Notes under the pieces: generated by a model
Database searches by the model: none
Seen by the model: the letters and a program-made list of their open reading frames with translations, nothing else
What the model was told of the DNA's origin: nothing
Made by a program: the position numbers and the translations under genes
In this document: positions 43,601 to 55,634 of the stretch, piece by piece
Layout: each line of letters opens with the position of its first letter
Numbering within the stretch: the first letter of the stretch is position 1
From: Coptis chinensis
Taxonomy: Eukaryota; Streptophyta; Magnoliopsida; Ranunculales; Ranunculaceae
Direction: 5' to 3'
NCBI GenBank assembly: GCA_015680905.1
Contig: CM027378.1
Span: 39,033,001-39,097,000, forward strand
Length of the DNA stretch: 64,000 nucleotides

Positions 43601-44974
43601 AGTGCTGAAGTGAGAAGGAAAAAAAAAGGAAAACTTGGGAGTGAAAGGTGAGAGATGAAAGTGAGAGATGTGAGTTTTGTGTGGAGAATGAATGAAGTTT
43701 ATATTGATTTTGAGTTTCCAAAATGAATCGGGAAGTTGCCAAAAAGTATTAAGGCAATTCCCGGAACGAAAATATTTCCAAATCCGAAAACGGAAACAAC
43801 CCATATTCTTTAATCCAAAACAAACATAATATCTTTTAGGTTGAATTTAGGATAGTAACTGTCTAACTCGTTGAGATTTCATCTTACCACACCTCTAATC
43901 ATAGGCATACCAATATCGGCAATATTCCCAACAATCATTGCAAAATTACATAATAAATTGTGGATCATATAAAAACCATGCTAAAAGAAATAATACCACC
44001 CCCAAACAATTCGGGAATGTGGGATTAACACAAGAATCAACGCATAATTTGAAAAGGACCACATTATATTAAAATCAAAATTCAAATTCAATTAACTACC
44101 AAATACAAATTTAACTACTGAATTCAAAATTAACATCCGAACTAATAAAAACAATAAAAATAACATCAATCAACAAATTCCCTAAACCACTCGCTACTAT
44201 TTTGTTTTGAGGAAGGGGACGCACGTGCGTGGCGTATGCTTGCGAAATTTGGGCCCAAGCCCAATTCGGTTTCCGAAATTTTTCGATTTTTTCGCGCAAC
44301 TTCAAACTAAAATTCCCGATTCGTTACCGGTTTGATTTTTGTGAATGAGATATGGAAACGATAAGGAGAGAATTTCCAATCCAATGATCCATAAAACACT
44401 CTATTTTAACCATGGGTGACATATAAGAAGATGGAAAATGCCTCGTAGTACTTACGTGACGTAAGTTATGCGAGCGAATGAAATCTAAATTCATAGATAA
44501 TGTCAACCCAAATCGAAATACGAATAAACGGCATAAGCCACACAAATGGAAAGTTTAGCAATCATGGATGGAAAACCCAACACTCCACCCCCAAACAAAT
44601 TTTTAGCAACGAAGTTTGAAAATTTGTTTTAAAACGTGGGTCTTTTAAAGTCAGATTCCCGAGACTTCCTAGATTACTATTTTTATGGGTTTGGTATTTT
44701 TTACTTTTTCTGAATAAGATTTAATATAAAAAAATAAAAAGTAATAAAGACATAATTCACACCATAGGGAAACATGACTCAAAATCGAGAAAACATCCTA
44801 GAGTGGAATACGTGAATTATGTTAAACGTGGACTTAGGATCCGGTACTTACAGCCACACACTCCATAGGGAGGGCTAAGTTACCTTAATGGTACACTTAC
44901 CAATATATGGAAGTGAAAGAAAGTACACCAGATAACAAAATGAGTCTTTTATAGTCAGATACTCAAGACTATAT
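43601..44974 (-). other. Noncoding spacer with two internal polypurine-like motifs (C)
   Basis: Corresponds to 13930-16806 of B but is shorter. Exact GTTTGGGGGTGG motifs (minus strand) stand at 43996-44007 and 44585-44596. The first-extra-ORF coding region seen in B is not recognisable here. No polymerase motif on either strand. Confidence 0.65.
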
Positions 44975-46675
44975 TTAAAACATATGTATATATTTAACAT
45001 GCAGTTTACCATATATCAACAACCGAAATGGTTGTGGATCGTTCCATAAATAATTACCATGGAATGCACCTCCAAACATAATCAAGTACCAAGATTGCCC
45101 AAAACATGGGCTAGTGGGATGAGAGTGAATACTGATGAATCTAGAACCTAACCTAGCATGCAAAGTCTTCTTTTCCCTCCAACGAAATGGTGGCTAAGTG
45201 AATGAGTGTGAAAAAATGGATGGTTGTGGAAGATATAGTGGATATGGATGAATTTTATAAGTAAGGAATTGAAAAAATCAGAATGTGGGTTTAGCATAAA
45301 ACTCATTTGTGGCACGAGTTGGTATTATCACACAACTGAAAATGAAAGTGTCAGGTGGCTCTTTAGGTAGTATTTTCTTAACAGGTGAGTTTAGAAAATC
45401 ATGAAGCATAGGAGAAACAAGAGGATCAAGTGCAAACTCTAGGTTCCTTTGAAAGGGTGGAAAGATGGGAATCGTGGCGGATGGTGCGCAAGGTTGTTCT
45501 TGATCGGGTGATTCATCACTTGCTCTAAGAAACTCGTCAAATTCCTCATCTAGCTTGGTCACATCCACATTACTATGGTACTCCTGTACATCTTTGAGAA
45601 AGTCATCAATCTCGTCCTCATCCATAAGATGGGTATTGACTAGTGTAAGGACAAAACGTCGGAGTCTGAACTTCTAAAGGAAAGAAATTTGGGCATCTGA
45701 TTATCAGGAAATGTGTTGTCGAAATAATCTCGAGTGAAGCTCTCGATCATGCTAACCTCTCCATCGACAGTCGTATCTGGGTACTGTTGAATCGTCTTAA
45801 AAACATTTACCTCAACAGAAAGATGGCCAAAGGATAAAGACATTGAACCATCACGGCAGTTTATGAGCGCGTTGGCAGTAGCCAAGAAGGGACGCCCTAA
45901 AATGATAGGAGGAGCAGTCGTTAGCGACTTAATTTCTCGTGGTCGAGGATAACAAAGTAAATTTTGGATAGTAAAAAATTTGAACTTTAACTTGCACGTT
46001 TTCAACCACACCCTTACGATACTTAATAGAACGATCCGCTAAGTGCAATGTTATTTTCGTTGGTTGCATCTCTTGTAGACCGATTTGTTTATATAAATAA
46101 TAAGGGAGTAAGTTAACACTACCAAGGTCCTTGTACTTAACAATTCCATTATTTTCAAATAAAGTTGGGAACTGTTCAGTTAAAAAGGCGTCTTTAGGAA
46201 TATTTGTCTTGCGCCTAGTAGTGCACAACTCTTTAAGAAACTTAGGATGGTGAGGTAACTTTTTTATCGCTTTAAGAAAAGGAAGGTTTATCATTAGATT
46301 TTTGAAAACTTTCCTAATCTCATCGAAATTCGTATCCTTGGTTAACATTGCTAATCTTTGGGGAAACGGTGATTTCTCTCTATATTTAGCATAAGGGTTA
46401 ACATGATGTTTAACCTTGGCTTTTTGTTTCTTAGGTTGTTGTTTAATTGGTACCTCTACAGGGGTAGGATCTTCAGTTTCCAGTTCGGTATCTAGTAGAA
46501 TATCAGGTATAGGGACCACTGGTGGGGTAACCACAGGCATACTGACGGTGTTATCAACCACTCTGCCAGAATGGAGAGTGGTGATAGCATTTAACTCACC
46601 TACGTTTCCATTTTCATTACTAGTATTACCGATTACCTTAAAGGCTGTGTTAGGTAACGCTTGACCTAGAAACAC
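44975..46675 (-). pseudogene. gag C-terminus, protease and tail (element C)
   Basis: Sense order from 46675: MFLGQALPNTAF, ITTLHSGRVVDN, YREKSPFPQRLAMLTK, the protease region with VNLLPYYLYKQIGLQ and LGRPFLATANALINC, then the tail with FQRNLEFALDPLVSPMLHDF and finally SWYLIMFGGAFHGNYLWNDP near 45020-45100. Same order as 16807-18585 in B. Broken fossil. Confidence 0.8.
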
Positions 46676-48069
46676 ACCTTTTGGTTAGGCTTTCTCTTGG
46701 GCTAACTATTGGGTTAAATGATTAATGGATTGTAAAACCTATTGGTTAGATTGAGCCATGGATTGGAAAAGTTGTTGGGTAACTTGTATGAAGGCGTCAA
46801 GACGATCCGGTTGTGTAGGTGTAGTGGTCACAGGTGGTATGACTGGAACTATCTCACGTTAATTAATAACAGGTGGGTTGTGATAGTTATTATTAACCAG
46901 AACGATACCTCTATTAGCATTATAATTATTATTGTTATAATTATTATAGTTACCTTGTCCTTGTCCTTGTCTCTGGGGAGCTTGGTTGTAATTGGGTGCT
47001 GACCTAAAATTTTGATTATTATACCCTAGAGGTGTAACTTGTTGATTATTTCGCTAACCGAAATTGGGGTTTTGTCTCCAAGGTGCGTTAGGTTCACTAT
47101 TGATGGAATAAACATTGTCCAGCTGTGCGGATGGATGTTCATAGACTAGAGGACAATAGGAGTCGGGACGCCCAGGACTCAAACATAAATTACAGGGAAT
47201 AAAGTTGACATTCATGATAGGGGTAAGCCTTTGTTGAACATCAATAGCCTCTAGCTTTTTAGAGAGAGATTCGATTAAATTTTTAAGCTCATGATCGGAT
47301 TTCATCTCAAACATACCGGCGGCCTTAACTGTTGTAGAATAACTAGCAAAACTGGAGATATCATCACTACCCCCCCCCAGTTATTATTACACTTTGTTTG
47401 ATCTTCTAAAAATTTATAAGCCTCTGAGGCTCCCTTACTGAGGAAACTACCCCCATTCATTATGTGAAGCACCTCTTTGTGGTGGTGTAACAGTCCCTTG
47501 AAAAAGGCATGAACTAACGTGTCTTTCGCGAGGTTATGGTGTGGACACTCTATAAGAAGATCGGTGAAATGATTCCAAGCCTCTGAAAATGATTCATGAG
47601 AATTTTGTCAAAAGAAATGAATCGTGGAAAGCATTTCATCGGTCTTCAGTGGTGGGTAAAAATGTTCCATAAATAGTTGAACAAGTTTGGCCCACGAGTC
47701 CACATAATTGGGCGCTTGGGCAGTTAACCAAGACGCCTCCTTATCGGCTAAAGTGAAAGGAAACACCCTCAGTTTAATTTGTTCAGCACCAACCATAGGA
47801 TGGTGGAATGTAGTAAGGACTTGGTCAATCCTATGCATGTGCTGATAAGTTTTTTCATGGTCTGCTAGAACGATGCAAGATTTTGGGCTATCGTTCAAGG
47901 CTTTGTAAAAGTCAAAGAGAGGAGACTCTCTTTCTTCAGCCATTATTTCAAGTGTTCTGTGTGATATATTAGCTAGAGGTGTAGTGAGTGGTATACTAGA
48001 AAGGCGTGTTTGTTGACGTTGCCGGTTGATTACGTTAGGTATTTTTCTTCGACCTGACCTTAATCCCAT
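46676..48069 (-). pseudogene. gag: gag N-terminal and knuckle region (element C)
   Basis: Starts MGLRSGRRKIPNVINRQRQQ at 48069, then MAEERESPLFDFYKALNDSP, IKLRVFPFTLADKEASWLTA and VQLFMEHFYPPLKTDEM. The CCHC knuckle (CNLC-4-H-4-C) lies near 47160-47205, followed by Asn/Gln-rich sequence. A plus-strand C run near 47370-47379 marks the shared homopolymer site. Broken fossil. Confidence 0.82.
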
Positions 48070-48299
48070 GCAAGGCTAAGACCAATCTTAACTAAACACG
48101 ACAACACTCAAAACAATCCTGATATACTAGTATGAACCTCTAACAAGTGTTGCGAGGTGTGGAAGAAAGAAGTACTTGAAAGCCTCCTTGCTTCGCTTAT
48201 GAATAACGTCTTGTATACGTGTGCTCAATGTATATAACAAGTTAGAAACACTGAATAACTTGAAGAAATGGAAGTTTGAACTAACCTGCTGAAATCGGG

Positions 48300-48510
48300 C
48301 ATTTTTAGAAGAGGGCGCGCTCTGGTTAAGCCTTGGGAGGGCGCGGGTCGCGCTCAGGTCCAGATTGAGGTCCAGTGATTTGGGCGCGGGTGGCACTCCA
48401 AGTTTGCCTACCAAGGGAGCGGTCGCACTCCGTAATTCACTGATGACCAGTGATTTGGGCGCGGGTGGTGCTCCAATTTAGCCTAGCAAGGGCGCGGTCG
48501 CGCTCCGTGT
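48300..48510 (-). repeat. GC-rich minisatellite leader of gag (element C)
   Basis: Units of about 75 bp: CCAGTGATTTGGGCGCGGGT begins at 48372 and again at 48447, each followed by a GCCTA-CAAGGG...GCGGTCGC-CTCCG part. A third, partial unit with GGGCGCGGGTCGCGCTCAGG precedes them. It lies between primer site and gag. Confidence 0.75.
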
Positions 48511-48640
48511 AATCCTGCGAGGAAAATTTTAGTTCTGAAATGGACAACCTCAGTTAGAATCAAACAAGGGTGGGTGGGTTAAATAAGACTTTGGAAAGAC
48601 TAATTATACTAACGAAAACAATTCTAAAGGGAACTAAGAT

Positions 48641-48653
48641 GGCAGCGGCGCCA
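48641..48653 (-). other. Primer binding site (element C)
   Basis: Minus strand TGGCGCCGCTGCC, the best match in the family to the tRNA-Asp complement (one difference over 13 bases from TGGCGCCGTTGCC). Confidence 0.8.
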
Positions 48654-48655
48654 TT

Positions 48656-50150
48656 TGATAAACGTAAAATGATTAGTTTTACCTACGAATAAGCGACGCA
48701 ACTCAAACGCAACTAAAACTAAAACTAAACTTATGCCTCCACTTATCAAAGTTTTCTACTCTCGATTCTATCGAAATAGAGTTGGAGTAAAATATTCGTT
48801 CCACTCCTAGTTCTTTAGAATTCACGTTTCCTAAGATTATCAATCTATCCATAGTTAATGAGAGTTTTACGAAATTTATACTACGATGTGGATTATACTA
48901 ACAAGATATGATAATTTGACTACGGAATACTAAACTTGACTATATGATAAGGAATTAGGGGGGATTGATTCTACCTTAACTCGACTTAATTTACTAATAA
49001 AGAATCATTGTAATCCGAATTGAACTGCTTTCGTATAACAACTGGTTCTTCCTAATCCCTAGTTGTTCATGGTAATCTCTACCAACTAACATCTAGCATG
49101 TGAAATAATCAAACCCATTCTCATGGTAAACTAATTGTTTTCTAGAATAGAATGGAAATTACGACTATTCTACGCTAATCGAAATCAAGTTTTCATCAAG
49201 GCTTCTTCAAACCCCTCTAATGGAGGTTAAGCCTAGAGTAATTAAACTATCATTTCTCATCAAATTTAAGCAAAACATGATATAAAGATTCTAAATTTGC
49301 TTATTTGAATTCAAATGGAAATCTAATCATGCAAGAATTAATTTAACTAGTAATGACAAATAACTAAATCTATGAATTGAAACTAAATAATTAATGGAAA
49401 ATGAAACTAGATTATGAAGAACTAACTAACTTTATTAATCTAATGAATAAATAACAATGATTCAATAACTGAATTTAAAACAAGGTAAAATGAAAACTAA
49501 TTAATTTAAAATCTAAATCTAGATCTAAACTATTCTCTAATGTCTACTTTCTACCTCAGGCTAATGAATCCATAAGAGTTAAGTCTTGTGTGTTCAAATG
49601 GAGGAGACCAGATCCACATTTTCGTACATGGGCTAAGGATCCATGTTTTGAGCCGGAAAATCGAGCCTAAAACCCAATTTCTTCAGTCTAGAGAGGCCTT
49701 TCCAGCTAGATTTTGTCTCAATAAACTTTTTGTCCACTTTTACTCCTCTGATTGGGTCAAGGCTTCGACTACTGGAAAGCTCTTTCCAAGCCGGTCGTTT
49801 TGACATAAGGTTGGACCAATTCCGAGGTCTGAGACCAAAGATACGGTCTTCGGAAGTTCTGCTAACTTTTGTGTGTTGTTTCTGCCCGCGTTGATTTTGA
49901 CTTTTCAGCTTTGACCGGGCTTTACAAAGGCTTTTTCTCCTTGAATCTTGGCCTTTAATTACAGAACTTATTAGCAACCAACCCTTGCTCCTTTATCTCA
50001 CCAAAGTGACATATTTCTGCACATAATTGACTTCAATGCCTGAAATACATAAAAACACGTAATCAGCAGTAACTCTTATTTATTACTCGCATAATTGGTC
50101 TAAAAGTATTATTGTTAAGGGGTTAAAACTACAGTTTTGGGCTCTTATCA
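48656..50150 (-). repeat. 5' LTR of element C
   Basis: 1495 bp; plus-strand ends TGATAAACG and GCTCTTATCA; followed by the target duplication CATAA at 50151-50155. Pairs with 39168-40649. Confidence 0.95.
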
Positions 50151-50969
50151 CATAATCAGCTCGTTCAAAACATTCTCCTTAGACCATATTCCTTGAGAAG
50201 ACAACAGACATGCAGACAGCTTGGCTTTCCTAGCCTCCTAAACCTAAGAGGCATGTTCGACCACAGTCTACATTGACATTCTGTAACGACCTGCTTACCA
50301 GAGAGAAAATATCAACAACCTCACAGATTTCCAGCCCTCATCCGAAGAAGTGATCAATCAATCTTGGATGGGCCCATTCCTCAAGTTCATCTTACATGGT
50401 GAGATCCCACCAGAAACAAAACATGCTTGTGCAATACAACTCCGAGCCCCAAGATACACAGTGAACAAAGGAAGACTGTTCCGCAAATCAGCAGAAGGAC
50501 CCCTCCTAAGGTGCATAACTCCAAGGGAGGGACAACTTATTTTTGTCGAAATCCACAAAGGTGAATGTGGCAGCCACACAGGAGCAAGATTACTGGCACA
50601 CAAAGCAATCGCCCAAGGGTATTATTGGCCAAGCCTGCATATCGAGGCAAAAAGGTACGTTCTTAAATGCCTCCAATGTCAAACTTTTCGCCACAATCAC
50701 CTAAGTCCAGCAAGGGACCTGATCAACATAGCCAGCCCATGGCCGTTCCACATGTGGGCTAGACATCATGGGACCGTTCATCCCGCAAAAGAAATCAGGG
50801 CTCAAATACGTCCTAGTTGCCACAGATTACTTCACCAAGTGGGTTGAAGCAATCCCACTAGTCCAAGTCAAGGAAGTCAACGTAATCAACTTCATCTGGA
50901 CTAATATCATCACTAGATTTGGTCTACCCCACACCCTAGTCATGGAGAACGGAACACAATTTGCTGGCA
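50151..50969 (+). pseudogene. Integrase, first part (Tat-type element 2)
   Basis: Zinc-binding HHCC domain with IHKGECGSHTGARLLAHKAI and YVLKCLQCQTFRH near 50550-50690, then the catalytic core start with YVLVATDYFTKWVEAIPLVQ and TRFGLPHTLVMENGTQF (D...D region). It is bounded by element C on the left and the solo LTR on the right. Fossil. Confidence 0.87.
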
Positions 50970-50974
50970 CACAA

Positions 50975-52235
50975 TGATAGGGTTATATACTAAAAGTATT
51001 ACTTTTGTAATAACTCTAATTCTTTATATTTTGAATGAGAATCATATGGGAAAATATTATGCATATTATATATGTTATTAGTTATATGCATGTGTCTAAT
51101 ACTTTATGCTGTAGATGATATGGTGTGTGGTGACACACAGAAGATCATATCATCAGTACCTTATAAAGTATAAGGAAACGTTCACAACCTAGATGGATTT
51201 GGACAAACCATTGGTACGGTTGTAGTATAATCTAGTATTAGTCTATCTTGACTATAGGATTACACTAGTACACTTTGTGTGTATTGAACAGAACCAAGTG
51301 AGGTTGTTTCTCTTTATACTAACTATATAAGAGAACAAACGCCTCTGTTATTATGGATGCTTGTCCTCTTAATCTGGATATAATAACGGGCACTTACGTG
51401 CATTGTACATTGCTTTAAATCATCAATGAGTGAGATTCATTTGTGAATCAACAAACTCGATGGATTGGGTAATGACATTGTATATAAGGTGTGATGTTGA
51501 TTATAGAAGGAATTTGTGTCTCGCAAGAAGTCGGGCTGATGATGTCCCCTTGAGGAGCTCATAAGGATTGTCATGTAAACCCGGCAGGTGGATTTTATCC
51601 GACATGACAATGAGGTTGAGTGGTACTACTCAAGGACATAAGAAGTTGATTAATATAGTTGTCAGTAACTTGACTTAATCAACGGACATTAGGTATCTTA
51701 AACACGGGGAGATCAACGAGCATATAATATGGAGCCCATAAGCGTAACACTTAATTTGGGATTAGGACGGTAGTGCAACAATGGCCTTTAGTGGAATAAG
51801 CCATTTGTTGATGGACTTAGACCGTGTGTTCTGGGCGAACATGGGAAGCCCAAGCTCGTCAGGAGGCCCAACCCTAATTTCTCCTCATGGTCCCTGTTGT
51901 AGCCTATAAATAGAAACCCTTCTCTCTTAGCCATTTTTACTATTCATCTTGATTGAAAAGAGAGGCAAGGAAAGATAGATCCAAAATAGGTTCTAGCTTT
52001 GTGAGAAAGAAGGGGGTTGGTAGATCATTGCCCACACAACGTCCAATCTATTGAAAGGAATACAACAGAAGATCAAGAGGTGGTTGCTGATTTCATAGCT
52101 ATTGGGTTCTCAGAGTTATCCTAGCCGATTCTAAATGTAAATTTCTAACTAAACCGTGACACCCCTTATTCCGCTGTGCGTGGGTGTTTCGCGGTTCATA
52201 GTAAATCATTCGACGAAACTATAATGGTTCCTACA
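50975..52235 (+). mobile_element. Solo LTR, unassigned family
   Basis: 1261 bp starting TGATAGGGTTATATAC and ending GGTTCCTACA, flanked by perfect 5-bp duplications CACAA (50970-50974 and 52236-52240). It contains a CCTATAAATAG promoter box at about 51903-51913. No primer site, coding sequence or second LTR is present, so it is the typical product of recombination between two LTRs. Orientation follows the TATA box. The family is unlike any other LTR in the window. Confidence 0.88.
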
Positions 52236-52240
52236 CACAA

Positions 52241-52848
52241 GTTAAGGATTTTCTACAAAAATGGCGTATCACTCAAGCATTTTCTACACCTAGATATGCA
52301 CAAAGCAATGGCCAAGCAGAGGCCACCAACAAGGCCATCAAAGAAAACCTCCAAAAGAAGCTAGAGAGCAAGAAAAACCAATGGCCAGAGCAACTCAAAA
52401 ACATTCTATGGGCATACAGAACAACAGCTAGAGCCATTACAATGAGTCTCCTTTCACACTTTGCTTCGAAATGGAAGCAATGATACCATCAGAACTCACA
52501 ATCACAACTACACATTCTGACATTGTTGAATCAGGAGTCAATGACAATGTCTTGGAAAAAAAAGTTGATCTCCTAGAAAAACGTAGAGAAACTGCCACAA
52601 TATCCCTAGCTCAATACCACCAAACAATCCAACATTTTTACAACAAGAGGGTCGTCCTAAGATCATTCCAAGCTGGTAACCTAGTCCTCAAAAGACTTTA
52701 GCACCAGCCAAGCTCTACCCAACATGGGAGGGCCCCTACATTGTTGACAAAGTCGTTAGAAATGGCGCATACTGGATCAAAACCCAGCTCGGTGATAGGC
52801 TTCCCTGACCTTGGAATACAGCTCTCCTCAAGCGCTTTTACCAATAAG
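52241..52848 (+). pseudogene. Integrase, last part (Tat-type element 2)
   Basis: Core end with AQSNGQAEATNKAIKENLQK (52298-52357; catalytic Glu region) and ILWAYRTTA, then the C-terminal KKVDLLEKRRETATISLAQYH and FYNKRVVLRSFQAGNLVLKR, ending in a GAYWI-containing DNA-binding tail. Fossil. Confidence 0.85.
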
Positions 52849-53393
52849 TTTTTCTCCAAGTACATAAGTTAATATGAATGAAATCTCATCAACATTTCGA
52901 GTGCAACTATCATTTTTTGCATTACATGAGCACCTTGCATTTCACAATACGCAGCCCGACCTAAGACATCACAATGTCAGGTCGGATATCAAGAACGGAG
53001 TTCAGAACGACTCAACAACAACATCCACGCAGTGGTTAATTTCAATCAATTCAAATCAAGGTCCCCCAAAAGGACCCTAAACCAACTTAACACCAACGCC
53101 AGGGTTAGGTATGGTTCAACTGTAATTGCCACTCAAAGACCAATTATCAGACAAATTCAATCCAAGGGACCACCAAAAGGACCCCAAGTTAACTTATGAA
53201 TTTACAAAGGGTTTAAGACAGACTCAAATATAATGGCCACTCAAAGGCTACTTATGTCAATCAGAAGTTCCCCAAAAGGAATGAATCAGGGCGTACACCT
53301 AGGGACAAGACGAAGCCTAGGTGCCAACTACGAAAATGCATCAGGTCGTACTCAAACGCTCTACGACCTGTGACAAAAGACGACCCAGCAAAG
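52849..53393 (+). repeat. 3' noncoding DNA of Tat-type element 2 with imperfect tandem repeats
   Basis: Units of about 100-108 bp anchored by CCAAAAGGA near 53065, 53172 and 53271 and by ACTCAAAG near 53131 and 53239. Repeats of this kind are common in the 3' noncoding part of Tat elements. No gene. Confidence 0.6.
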
Positions 53394-54880
53394 TGATAAG
53401 AGCCCAAAACTATAGTTTTAACCCCTTAACAATAATACTTTTAGACCAATTATGTGAGTAATAAATAAGAGTTAATGCTGATTACGTGCTTTTATGTATT
53501 TCAGGCATTGAAGTCAATTATTAGCAGAAATGTGCCACTTTGGCGAGATAAAGGAGCAAGGGTTGGTTGCTAAGAATTTTTGTGATTAAAGGCCAAGATT
53601 CAAGGAGAAAAAGCCTTTGTAAATCCCGGTCAAAAGCTGAAAAGTCAAAGTAAAACGGCAGAAACAAACACACAAAGTCGAAAAAACTTCCAAGGCGTAT
53701 CTTTGGACTCAGGCCTCGGAATTGGGCCTACCTTATGTCAAAACGACCGGCTCGGAAAGAACTTTCCAATGGTCCAAACTTTGACCCAATTAGAGGAGCA
53801 GTAGTAGACATAAAGCCTACTAAAGTTAGATCTAGCTGAAAAGGGCCCTGTGGACTGAAGAGATTGGGTATTGGGCTCGATTTTCCGACCCAAAACATGG
53901 CTCCTCAGCCCATGCACGAAAATGTGGATCTGGTCTCCTCCATTTATACACACAAGACTTAGCTCTTAAGATATACTTAGGTTAGGTAGCAAGCAGCCAT
54001 TAGAGCATATTTTTAGATTTAGTTTTCATTCCATTAATTAGTTTTCATACCTTGTTTTAATTTAGATTATTGAATCATTGTTATTCCTTCATTAGATTAA
54101 TAAAAATAGTTAGTTCTTCATAACTTTGGTTTTGATTTATTTAAGTACTTAGATCTAATTTCGATTCTTAGTTGCTAATCATTTCTTAGTTGTTAATTTA
54201 TATTTGAATTTTTGTTTAGTTCAATTTAGTAAAGTTAGAACCTTTATATGATGTCTTGTTTGAATTCCATGAGAAATGATAGTTTTATGAATCAAGGCTA
54301 AACCTCCATTAGAGGGGTTTGATGAAGCCTTTATGAAAACTTGATTGTGTAGTGTAGAATCGTTGTAAGAGTCTATTCCACTCTAGAAGGTAGTTGATTC
54401 GCCATGAGAATGGGTAGAACTTCCTCACATGCTAGTCATTAGTTGGTAGAGATTGTCATGAATGATTAGGGATTAGAACAACCAATTCTTATTGTAAGAA
54501 CGTAAGAATTTGATTACAACAATCTATGCTAGTTTATTAAGTTGGATTCAAGGTGGATTCAATCCCCCCTAATTCTTTATCTAGATTCAACCCTTAGTAT
54601 TTTCCGTCATTTCGTTATTCGTATCTTGTTAGTTAAATTCACATTGTAGTATAAATTCCCACCATTACTCTCATTAACTTTGGCTAGGACTTATAATATT
54701 TGAAAACATTGAATGCTAAAGAACTAGGAGTGGAATGAATCTTTTACTCCACTCTATTTCGATAGATTTGAGAGTAGAATAAATCTTTGATAAACACAGT
54801 CTTCGTAAAGTTTTAGTTTTACTTGCGTTAAGAGTTCAATCTTTTATTCGTAGGTAAAAATATTCTTTTTACGTTTATCA
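53394..54880 (+). repeat. 5' LTR of element D
   Basis: 1487 bp, TGATAAGAGCCC...ACGTTTATCA, homologous to the other family LTRs in opposite orientation. Confidence 0.93.
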
Positions 54881-54882
54881 AA

Positions 54883-54895
54883 TGGCATCGCTGCC
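54883..54895 (+). other. Primer binding site (element D)
   Basis: TGGCATCGCTGCC, two bases after the LTR, aligned with the sites of A, B and C. Confidence 0.75.
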
Positions 54896-55019
54896 ATCTT
54901 AGTTTCCTTTAGTATTGTTTTCTTTAGAATTGATAGACTTCCAAAGTCCCATAACCCACCGACCCTTGTTTGATTCTAACTGTGGTTGTTTGGTTTCAGA
55001 ACTGAATTTTTCCTCGCAG

Positions 55020-55390
55020 AATTACACCGAGCGTGACCCGCGCCTAGGCAAAGCTAAATCGAAATTGCCACCGACGCGCTAAAACGCGGAACTCCGTTTT
55101 TTAGCCGAGCGACCAGCGCCGCCTTGCCAAGGTTAAACTGGAGTGCCCCCCGCGCTGAAGCGCCTGGAACTTGAATTTTTACCTAAGCGGGACCCGCGCC
55201 CTACCAAGGGAAAGTTCGAGTGCCCCCCGTGCTGAAACGCCTGGAACTTGAGTTTTTACCTGAGCGCGACCCACACCCTATCAAGGCAAAGTTTGAGTGC
55301 CCTTCACGTTGAAACGCTTAGAGCTCGAGTTGGACCTGAGCACGACCCGCGCCCTACCTAGGCCTATTCTGAGCGCGACTCACGCCCTCA
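55020..55390 (+). repeat. GC-rich minisatellite leader of gag copy 1 (element D)
   Basis: Three 77-bp units start at 55141, 55218 and 55295 (GAGTGCCCCCCGCGCTGAAG and variants), each with a GCGACCCGCGCCCTACCAAG-like part. A less regular unit precedes them. Similar in word content and period to the leader of element C. Confidence 0.8.
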
Positions 55391-55634
55391 ATTGAAACTG
55401 TCCGATTTCCACAGGTTTGTTTCAAACTTCCATTTCTTCAAGGTTTTCAGTGTTCTAACTTGTTATATACACTGGGCACGCGTATACAAGACGCTATTTA
55501 TAAGCGAAGCAAGGACGCATTTATGTACTTTTTTCTTCAACACCTCGCATCTCCTGTTAGAGGTTCATACTAGCATATCAGGATTGTTTGGAGTGTTGTC
55601 GTGTTTAGTTAAGATTGGTTTTAGCCTTGCATGA

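Larger units (their letters stand above)
39168..50150 (-). mobile_element. Athila-like LTR element C, complete ends
   Basis: 10,983 bp on the minus strand between perfect 5-bp target duplications CATAA (39163-39167 and 50151-50155), inserted in the RNase H-integrase interval of Tat-type element 2. It has both LTRs, primer site, GC-rich leader, gag, protease with tail, a remnant where the first extra ORF stands in B, the second extra ORF, and a polypurine tract next to the 3' LTR. No polymerase or integrase. A hand comparison of the first 400 bp or so of the two LTRs gives about 28 differences (roughly 7 percent), suggesting an age of a few million years at grass-type rates. Internally broken. 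Confidence 0.95.
34753..53393 (+). mobile_element. Tat-type Ty3/Gypsy element 2, split by later insertions
   Basis: Plus strand. 5' LTR 34753-35183, gag, protease, RT, two RNase H-like domains (to 39162), then interrupted by Athila-like element C (39168-50150). It resumes with integrase (50151-50969), is interrupted again by a solo LTR (50975-52235), resumes to the end of integrase (about 52848), and has 3' noncoding DNA up to 53393, where Athila-like element D begins. Its own 3' LTR is not in the window. The extra RNase H after the first marks the Tat lineage. Several further breaks; fossil. Confidence 0.85.

Noticed and set aside
48300-48510. Possible CRISPR-like direct repeats
   Set aside because: Units are contiguous minisatellite repeats of about 75 bp without spacers, located in a retroelement leader of a plant genome.
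50975-52235. Gene or MITE inside integrase
   Set aside because: TG...CA ends, a TATA box, absence of inverted repeats and a 5-bp direct duplication fit a solo LTR better.
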